From Hydrangea macrophylla (taxonomy: Eukaryota; Streptophyta; Magnoliopsida; Cornales; Hydrangeaceae): a stretch of 64,000 bases of DNA. The first letter of the stretch is position 1, and each line of letters opens with the position of its first letter. The stretch covers positions 59,920,274 through 59,984,273 of the forward strand of contig CM066998.1 of NCBI GenBank assembly GCA_033977485.1, given 5' to 3'. The position numbers and the translations under genes were made by a program. The notes beneath the pieces were generated by a model that was not told where the DNA came from, made no database searches, and saw only the letters and a program-made list of their open reading frames with translations. Shown in pieces: positions 56,001 to 64,000 of the stretch.

Positions 56001-56320
56001 CCTTTCAACATGCTTGTGTTATGTATACCTATATATGTATTAATTGAGGGCATGCTTAGATTATTAATTTGATTAAAAAGGATGTTGAGTAGAGGCCTAT
56101 CGTGAGATAGGATGAAAGGGGGTGTTTTAGTCCGCCGGGCTCCTTCCCCTTTCATTCCATAATCCCCGGACCCAGTTTATCTTTGGTTTCGCAAAAGATC
56201 AGTGTGCTTTTAAAATGGTTTCTTAATTTTTTTCCTTTTAAAAATTAAGTGGCGACTCTTTGAATTTGAAAATAGAATGTTTTAAAAGTGGGTAAAATTT
56301 GAAAACCTGCGATATCCACA
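53036..56320 (+). mobile_element. 5' LTR of Tat-lineage retrotransposon (3,285 bp)
   Basis: Starts TGTAGACACCCCAATTTTG and ends GATATCCACA, followed by ATC and the primer site. TGTAGACACC is a characteristic start of Tat/Ogre-branch LTRs. It inserted after GTCAC in an older Tat LTR. It contains a 21-bp GC-rich minisatellite (53520-53672). A TATATATATATAG stretch near 53440 and TCTATATAAAC near 53762 are TATA candidates. The subrepeated phrase CAATGACCATCAAATGGTAG occurs near 54468 and 54598, with a decayed third copy near 54740. Confidence 0.92.
53520..53672. repeat. 21-bp GC-rich minisatellite with GCCG/CGGC symmetry
   Basis: Units of ACTCAGTGTTTGCCGCCCGGC and variants (ACTCAGAG..., ATTCAGAG...), 21 bp apart, with flanking GCCGGCAC and GCGCCGGC palindromes. 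Because 21 is divisible by three, a plus-strand frame through it gives a repeated Cys-Arg-Pro-Ala pattern, which I regard as meaningless. Confidence 0.88.
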
Positions 56321-56323
56321 ATC

Positions 56324-56341
56324 TGGCGACTCTGCTGGGGA
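56324..56341 (+). other. Primer-binding site of Tat element
   Basis: TGGCGACTCTGCTGGGGA, three bases after the LTR. This is the site typical of Tat/Ogre-branch elements, usually attributed to tRNA-Arg. Confidence 0.9.
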
Positions 56342-57730
56342 TCGAACCCAGAATCTCTGGTTTCGCAGACCAGAATTCTGATTTTGGGTTCACTCGAGGA
56401 TTAGACTTGAAAGCATCCTTTTAATCGAATTAATTAATTTTTGTGTGCCCGTTGCATTGCACTTGCATGTCTCGCCAGTCGATTGCACGGAACTATGACC
56501 TTGGAGGCTCGGGGCAACCCGGTCGGTCAAGTCATCATGGGACCGTGTGATCACCCTTGATCTCGTACCATGTTTTGGTATATGAAGCATCCTATCGGGT
56601 GTGTGTCAAGGGTCCCTTATTTGACCAAAACCCGGCCTTTGCATAGTAGTTTCCATAGATCCTTTCAAAATTAGGAATTAAATTCTTGATTAGGATTTAT
56701 GTGCTAGGGAGTTTTGTATGCCCGAAAGGGGTTATTTGAGATGATGACGATGCTTGCTTGATTAAAGATGTGTAACCCTTTAATCACCTTTTAGCAATTC
56801 CTTCTCATGTCCCACGACATTTGGGAACATGCTGGATCTTGATTATGTGATTACATCTCTTACATCTTGCTAAGCTAAGCATCATTGACCTTGTATGCAT
56901 CCAAATTCACGAAGAGTATGACAATAATCCGATCATATGATCCTCTTACCCAAAGAATTTTAAGTACGTTTTTTTTAAGCAAATAGATTTTTGGTATCTG
57001 TATTCCAAGGCATTCAATCACTCTTTCAAAATTTTTGGAGTTCACTTTTGGATTAAAATTTCCTTTCCAACCGTATTTGAAGAAAGAACCTAAAATTCTT
57101 GGAACCCAAAATTGTTGAAAGAGTTTGAAAAGTTTTACCAACTAAAGGAATGCTTTTTTTTCAAAGCAAAATTTGGACCTAATCACCTTTTTATTAAGGA
57201 ATATAATCCAAGAAATCTCTGTAATCAAAGAAATCATTTTCAAAGAAATTTCAAAAGCAAAATTTCAAACCTAATCATCTTTTGTTTAGAAATGTTGTTG
57301 TTTTCAAAGGAAAGCTTCTTAAGGAATTTTGAAAAAGATCCCATCATCTAGGGGAAATACTTGTTAAATGAATTTCAAAAATTCTTGAAAGGGTAAAAAG
57401 GATCACAATGAAAAGAGAAATTAGCACACTCAAACATGGATGAGGATTTTATGTGCTTACGTGTTTATGTGTTAGGATTAGAATTTTCTTTTATTTAGCA
57501 TATAGAATAGGCACACACACACACATGCATTTGCATCCGCATGACATTTGAATCATTCATTGAAAGCATGTGAATCATTAATAAAAGCAAAAAGTAAACA
57601 AATAATGTTGAAAAAGGGGGAAAAAGTAGTTAAAAATAACTTAAACAAATATGGTTGTAGGTAAAAGATAGAATCAACTGCGAGTATAGCCTGGTACAGA
57701 GATTCTACTGCAAGACTAGTAAGAAAAGAG
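56342..57730 (+). other. Leader of Tat element with stem-loop
   Basis: About 1.4 kb between primer site and gag start, without a coding region. The first part, 56349-56380, folds into a 12-bp stem (CAGAAT/ATTCTG and TCTGGT/ACCAGA) with one bulged C and a 7-base loop. Absence of a long ORF here argues against Ogre itself, which carries an extra ORF1 upstream of gag. Confidence 0.75.
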
Positions 57731-60700
57731 ATGGCACAAGAGGCTAATGCAAGGGAGATGACAGAGTTAAGGACAATGGTGGAACAACAAGCAGGACAAA
57801 TGACTAGAATGATGACTATGATAGAAGCACTAGCACGGCAGCAGCCAGGCAATGATCCTCCTCACAGGGATGAAGATTGGTTTGATGAAACAGAAGGGAT
57901 GGAAGCGCCGAGAATAGAAAGGGAGAAACTAGAAAAAGAGAGGGCTGAGAAGGACAAGTTGATGACTGAGAAGATGGAGAAGTTGGAAAGGGTGGTACGA
58001 AAGGCACAAGGGGTTGACACCTATTTGTTGGAATTGGAAGGGTTGTATGAGGGGGTTTGTGAGGTATTGCCCGCAGGATTCAAAATGCCTGTGTTCGATA
58101 AGTTTGATGGAACAGGGAACCCGCGTAGCCACATAAGAATGTGTATAGGGGCATTTCAGCCTAGCGGTCTAAGCACGGTCATGATGGCAGTCTTGTTTCA
58201 ACAGACGTTAACGGGGGCTGCTTTGTCTTGGTATCTCACTCTGGAACCAGGGAAGACTAGAAACTGGGAAGAAGTGGTAAAAGCATTTGTGGCCCAATAC
58301 GAATACAACCAAGATCTGGATGTTACTATCAGGGATTTGGAGACTACCCGGTAGGGGAACAAAGAGTCTTTTGCTGAATTTCTAAGCCGATGGAGGGGGA
58401 AGGCCGCTAAGATGATACAGAGACCGACTGAAAAAGAGCAAATCCGAATGCTGATGAAGAATCTCCAACCCATCTATCAGGAGAAGATGAGGTTCCAATC
58501 CCTCAATACTTTCACCGAGGTGTTCGATGTAGGTACCAGAATCGAAGACGCGATACAGGAAGGGGTCATTAAAAAGGAGGAGCCAGTGAATAGGTACAGA
58601 CGACCGAACTATGGAACAGGAGGAGGACATTCAGGAGGTCATTCAGGGTCTACAGATGTGAACGCACTGAGCGAACCTGAGAAAAGGTTTGATGTAACCA
58701 GAAATTACCCAAAGAGGGGAGGGGATAAGCCGTTAAGGAGGTTTTCAGAGTTGGGAGTATCTTTGTCCACAGCTCTCGATAGGCTGGTAGCAAAAGGACA
58801 TCTTCGCCTACTGGAGCCACGACCCAGACTAAATCCACAGCCTCCAAATTTCAAACCTGATTTATACTGCAAGTTCCATCAGGAGCAGGGGCACTCAACT
58901 GACCGGTGTTTAAGACTAAAGCATGAGATTCAGGATTTGATTGACAAGAAAATAATATCTGAACCACCCGCCAACCCGCCAAATGTTACCAGAAATCCAC
59001 TACCGGAACATCATGCCGTGCCACCACCCAGAATTTACTACTTGGGAGATGAGGAGAGCTTTTTTGACCCATCGGCATTGATCACCAAGTTGGGAAGACC
59101 GAGAAAAGTTTATCAGATGTTGGAGAATCCGCAAATTTGCACTCTAAAAGGATTGGTAGATGAAGGCAAAGGGAAAGAAATAGAAGGGGCTGTTGACGCA
59201 GATTGGTGGGCACCGGAGGCTGACAATTCACTATGGTACAAAGGGGATGGTATACAGGATCTTAGTAAAGTTAAGGAGGACCTTTGGTATGAAAGTGAGG
59301 AGGAAGGTTTAAAAATTGTTGAAACACAAGATAGGCTTTGGGTTAAAGAAGGTATTAGTCACCTCACACGGTCCGGGAGGCATTTTAAACCACACGAACT
59401 CGAGGAGGATCACCCTGAACAAGAAATGAATAAAGGAAAAGGGAAACTGAATGAGGAAGAAGAGGAGGACAGAGTCTTGAGACAGATGAAGAAGACGCAG
59501 GCGAACATCACTATTTGGGGGTTGTTAATCGCTTCCAAGCGTCATAGGCAAGCAGTCCTTGATGCTCTCAATCAGTCGGATGTTTCCATCAATGTTACTC
59601 CAGAAGATCTCGTCGGCATGATCGGCAGAAACCCAACCCTGGCTATATCATTCTCTGAAGCTGACTTACCTCCTGGGGGACCTGTTTTCAATAAGCCGTT
59701 GCACATTACCGTTGAGTGCCTGGGAAATTCTCTACCGGCCTGCCTCGTCGACAACGGGTCTGCACTAAATGTGTGTCCTTTTCGAACAGCTAAAAGGATG
59801 GGGCTCGATGAATCTACATTTATACCATCAGAACAAAAGGTGAGGGCTTATGACAATACTCTACGGGCAGTGATGGGGATCATCTTTCTGAATCTTTCTG
59901 TCGGGACTGGTGAAAGGGAAACGGAATTCCAAATCATTGACATTCCTGCATCATTTAACCTGCTTTTGGGAAGGCCGTGGCTTGATAGTTTGGGTGCCAT
60001 TCCATCAACCATTCATCAGAAAGTTAAGTACATTTGGAAAAACAAGGTATATGATCTTCTGGGGGATAGCTGGATAAATGTGTCTGGGGCCTCATCAAGT
60101 GCTCCGATTTTAGAAGTACAGATACAAGAAGGTGAAGCAAGTTTGGGAGGGTTTGAATTTATTAACGTCATAGAAGAGGGGAAGCCGAAGGAATTTTTAC
60201 CACTGTATTTTGATCAATATGCCAGTCCATTGGTGGCCGGGATCATGAGAAAAATGGGGTTCTTCCCAGGGATGGGTTTAGGTAAGAAACACCAAGGGTT
60301 GTCAGAATTCCCAAGTATCATCACACAAACCCACACCCATGGGCTAGGATACTCGCCAACCAAGGAAGAGTTGAAGAAGAAGAAGAAAGCAACAGATGCA
60401 CCGATGGAACCATACATGAAAACTCTCAACGGGTACTTCATCAAGCAGGGAGAAGATTTTCCATTTTGTGGTTTTCCAGAGCCGTGGTTGGATGAAGCAG
60501 AAAAGCGTATGAAGCCAGGATTCGAGATTTTCTTTGCCCATAACTTCTCTGATTATAAGGATCCTTATCTTCAGCGGCCTGCAAAATCTGCCGTTACTCG
60601 GGACTGGGTCTGTACTATGGATGGCTCGGCAATGAAGAACCTGCTAGAAGAAGGATACAAGAAGATCGAAAAAGGGAGCTCTGCAGAGATCAAGGATGAG

Positions 60701-61396
60701 GGTGAGAAGGGTCGGGACAAAGAAGACAGTAACGAGAATAAAGAAAGGGAGAAACCAGAGTACAAAGGGAAGCCGGAAGAAGTGGAAATAGAAGAGATTA
60801 CTCAGGAAGAAGAAAGGGAAGATCGCTTCATAACTGATATGGGAGGGGAAAGCAAGAAAGAGTGGGTCTTTGAGTCTAGTGATAGGTTCCCCCCTCCCCC
60901 GGAGTCTGTATTGGCCCAAATGAGGCGTCTTTCCATTTCTATGTCTGTTGTAATTGCTCCCAAGAAAGTTAATGAGAATGTGACTAATTCTGCTTACTTG
61001 ACTTCGCATAATAATAACTGTGATGCATGTGATGAAAATGATGAAATACCTCATGAATTGCAAAAACTAATTGAAAAAGAAAATGAACCTGCATGCAAAA
61101 TCATGGAAAGCACTCTAACCGTTAATTTGGGAGATGAAGGTAATCCGCAAAATGTTTCTATCGGCTCCACACTTAATAATGAGGAAAGCAAAGAATTAAT
61201 CAATCTATTAAAAGAATTCAAAGATGTCTTTGCATGGTCCTATGATGATATGCCAGGAATTGATCCAGAAATTGTCCAACACCATATTCCCCTTTTCCCA
61301 AATTCAAAACCCGTGAAACAAAAATTGAGGCGAATGAGGCCTGAATGGGTCGCCAATATTGAGAGCTGGATTCTTGATTGTCACCGAGTATCCTGA
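57731..61396 (+). CDS. Tat-lineage Gag-protease polyprotein, one in-frame stop
   Basis: One frame from ATG 57731 (A at -3, G at +4) to the stop ending at 61396, broken only by TAG at 58352-58354 (codon 208). Domains in order: coiled-coil-like N-terminus (1-100); capsid-type Retrotrans_gag with FDKFDGTGNP and WYLTLEPG (about 118-260). A CX2HX4HX4C zinc knuckle follows (CKFHQEQGHSTDRC, from residue 380), then retropepsin with LVDNGSALNVCP (active Asp about 674), then a G-patch, MRKMGFFPGMGLGKKHQG (about 839-856). A charged linker precedes the start of RT (KDVFAWSYDDMPGIDP). The 994-codon part after the TAG is fully open. The frame ends early inside RT because of a sequence patch at 61347-61413 (see findings). 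Gag packages the RNA and protease matures the polyprotein. Tat lineage is supported by the primer site, G-patch and dual RNase H. Confidence 0.93.
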
Positions 61397-64000
61397 TTGG
61401 GTCGCCAATATTGTACCGGTTCCTAAAAAGGATGGTCGTGTTAGAGTTTGTGTAGATTTTCGGGATTTGAACAAAGCTAGCCCTAAAGACGATTTCCCTT
61501 TACCCCACATCGACGTATTAGTAGATAATACCGCATGACATGAACTTCTGTCTTTCATGGACGGGTTTTCAGGGTACAACCAGATCTTAATGGCATCAGA
61601 GGATAGAGAGAAAACAACTTTTATCACACCTTGGGGGACTTACTGTTATAGAGTTATGCCGTTTGGGCTTAAGAATGCAGGTGCAACTTACCAAAGAGCT
61701 GCCACCACATTACTGCACGACATGATTCATAAGGAAGTGGAAGTATATGTGGATGACATGATAGTGAAATCCAAAGAAAGGGGAGGGCATCTGGAGGCAT
61801 TAAGAAAGTTTTTTGGAAGGCTGAGGAAGTTCGGGATGAGGCTAAATCCGCAAAAATGCACCTTTGGGGTCACCACTGGAAAACTACTAGGATTTCTGAT
61901 TACCCAGAGAGGAATTGAGGTAGATCCCACCAAAATCCAAGCTATAGCCGAAATGCTGCCACCAAAGAATGAGAAGGAATTGAGAGGATTCTTAGGAAGA
62001 ATACAGTTCATTAGTCGCTTCATATCCAAACTCACCATGACCTGTGACCCATTGTTCAAATTGTTGAGAAAAGGGGAAAAGTTCGAATGGGATAACCAGT
62101 GCCAAAAAGCCTTTGAAAAGATCAAAACCTACCTTCAAAACCCGCCTGTCCTATCACCTCCTAAACCCGGAAAACCTCTATTGCTATACCTATCCGTAAC
62201 CGAGAACTCAATGGGGTGTATGCTGGCCCAAGAAGAAGAAGAGGGGCGTGTGGAAAAAGCCATATACTACCTAAGTAAGAGGATGACTGGGTATGAGTTG
62301 AACTATTCACCATTGGAGAAAGCTTGTTGGGCCTTAGTTTGGTGTACCCGTCGCCTTAGACATTACATGCTAGCCTTTCCTATCACCCTGATATCCCGAA
62401 TGGACCCACTCAAATACCTTTTTGAAAAACCCGCCCTGACCAGTAGGATATCCCGTTGGACCATGATGCTGGCTGAATTCGATATCAGATATGTCACTTC
62501 CAAATCTGTCAAGGGGAGAGCTGTTGCCGAATATTTAGCTGACCTCGCCATAGAATCCGAAGAGAAGGGGGAATTTAAGTTTTCGGATGAAGAAGTAATG
62601 GAAGTTAAAGAGGACCTTTGGAAAATGTACTTTGATGGAGCAGCTAATCAAATAGGATACGGGGTAGGGATCATCCTCATATCACCTAGCGGGGCCCCCA
62701 CTCCATTGGCCATTAAGCTCAAGTATAATTCGACTAATAACACGGCAGAGTACGAAGCCTGTATAATTGGGATGGAAGCAGCCTTGACTTTGGGGGTAGA
62801 GAAGATCGATGTTTTCGGAGACTCTAATCTAATAATATCACAAGTGAGGGGTGACTGGAGAATAAAGCATGAGAAGTTGAGACCTTACCATGAATACCTA
62901 GAGAGCCTGAAGGTGCAATTCAAAAGAATTTCGTTCTATTACCTTCCCCGTGAAGAGAACCAATTGGCAGATTCCCTAGCAACCTTAGCCTCAATGATCC
63001 AGATTCCTGTAGGAGTCTCCATGATTCCGTTGTCTATAGAAGAGAGAACCCGACCTTCGTATGAAATAATCGCCGCCATTGGAGAAGAGGAAGAAGTTGA
63101 AATACCGTGGTATATAGATGTTTGGAACTTTGTTGAGAAAGGAGAGTACCCCGAAGGAGCTTCAGAAAAGGATAAGAGAGCAATTCGTAGATTGTCAGCT
63201 CAATTTGTAACCTATGCGGGAAAGTTGTGGAAGAAATCTTACACCGGTTATAATTTAGAATGTCTATATGGAAGGAAAGCAAAGAAAATGATGGAAGAAA
63301 TACATGAAGGAGTCTGTGGGTCCCACATGAATGGACATATGTTGGCCAAAAAGATAATTCGGCAAGGATACTATTGGACGACTTTAGATAAAGATTGCTG
63401 TGAGTATGTTAAGAGATGCCATAAATGTCAGGTTCATGCAAATTTAATGCATACCCCACCTTCCCAGCTCTATAGCATGACCACCCCTTGGCCATTTTCT
63501 GTATGGGGTATTGATATCATTGGAGAAGTAATTCCGAAAGCTTCAAATGGACACCGGTACATAATTGTGGCAATAGACTATTTTACCAAATGGGTGGAAG
63601 CGGCATCATACGCAACTTTGAAGGCAAAGGATGTGGTGAATTTTATCCAGAAGAATGTAATTTGCAGATATGGGGTGCCAAATGAGCTTATTTCTGACCA
63701 CGGGAGTCATTTTCAGGGAGAGGTTATCCCATTCCTAGAGAAGTATAGGATCACCCACCACCAATCTTCACCATACAGACCGCAAACAAATGGAGCAGTA
63801 GAGGCCGCAAACAAAAATGTGAAAGCCATTCTGGGGAAAATGACGGATACGTATAGAGATTGGCATGAAAAATTACCTTTTGCTTTATGGGGATACCGAA
63901 CTTCTGTGAGAACCTCAACTGGGGCTACACCGTACTCATTAGTCTACGGGATGGAGGCTGTTTTACCAGTGGAAGTTGAAATACCATCTCTAAGAGTTTT
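61365..64000 (+). CDS. Tat-lineage Pol: RT, RNase H, second RNase H, integrase (partial)
   Basis: Follows gag-protease in the next frame. RT: VPVPKKDGRVRVCVDFRDLN, then YVDD at 61746-61757 (both Asp kept). RNase H follows (YYLSKRMTGYELNYSPLEK), then a second, archaeal-type RNase H that marks the Tat lineage. It has YFDGAAN (Asp 62634), NNTAEYEAC (Glu 62748), FGDSN (Asp 62820) and LADSLA (Asp 62970). Integrase has His then RCHKC zinc ligands and an intact DDE triad: GIDIIG (63513), SDHGSHF (63696) and VEAANK (63801), Asp to Glu 35 codons apart. The only stop is TGA at 61536-61538; from 61539 the frame is open to the window edge. It would synthesise and integrate the element's cDNA in cytoplasm and nucleus. 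The integrase C-terminus and 3' LTR lie outside. Confidence 0.95.

Noticed and set aside
58650..61063. Several minus-strand frames across the Gag-protease region
   Set aside because: Shadows of the plus-strand polyprotein; none shows a motif.
1..64000. tRNA, rRNA and other structured RNA genes
   Set aside because: No cloverleaf-type sequence or rRNA core was recognised by eye; primer-binding sites only resemble tRNA 3' ends because they are complementary to them.

Overview
This is plant nuclear DNA, almost certainly from an angiosperm and probably a eudicot. It is AT-rich, with one short intronless gene of a plant-only family, many small DNA-transposon relics, a Helitron, and Ty3/gypsy LTR retrotransposons of plant lineages (chromovirus and Tat, plus an element primed like Athila/Tat by tRNA-Asp). 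I cannot name the species.

Layout. 1-2.5 kb: a 26-bp minisatellite, then the only convincing host gene, a senescence-regulator S40 (DUF584) protein at 1527-2105. 2.5-10.6 kb: a dense field of non-autonomous DNA transposons (hAT, Mutator-like, Stowaway and unclassified foldback MITEs), several with exact target-site duplications, including a three-deep nest at about 7.9-10.0 kb. 10.8-27.4 kb: remains of an autonomous hAT transposon (transposase on the minus strand) cut apart by a Tat-type solo LTR (22985-26363) and by a pile of chromovirus-like LTRs (11496-21787). That pile holds a 3.45-kb non-autonomous Helitron and a solo LTR with a 5-bp target duplication. 27.4-36.1 kb: a decayed minus-strand Ty3/gypsy chromovirus with both LTRs, one truncated. 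36.1-41.6 kb: a non-autonomous LTR retrotransposon with an exact tRNA-Asp primer site. 41.6-44.6 kb: the 3' end of another gypsy element with a 2.9-kb LTR. 44.7-50.5 kb: a minus-strand Tat-like element carrying a broken copy of a host LOB-domain (LBD) transcription-factor gene. 50.5-53.0 kb: part of a second Tat-type LTR. 53.0-64.0 kb: a plus-strand Tat element (LTR, primer site, leader, gag, protease, G-patch, RT, RNase H, second RNase H, integrase), fairly young, running off the right edge.

The most interesting pattern is inside the LTRs. Families with unrelated sequences each carry an array of short CpG-centred palindromes. The palindromes differ between families (GTCGAC, ATCGAT, GGATCGATCC, GCCG..CGGC types), but they are arranged as pairs 19-22 bp apart, about two helical turns. 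In three families the pairs recur every 71-74 bp in most steps, even where the DNA between pairs looks unrelated. Spacing appears more conserved than sequence. I know of no name for this architecture.

The elements do not work together as a pathway. They record successive insertions: Tat element into Tat LTR into LBD-carrying Tat-like element; Helitron and solo LTR into older LTRs, which lie in hAT sequence. All identities and distances were read by eye, with no alignment or database search.
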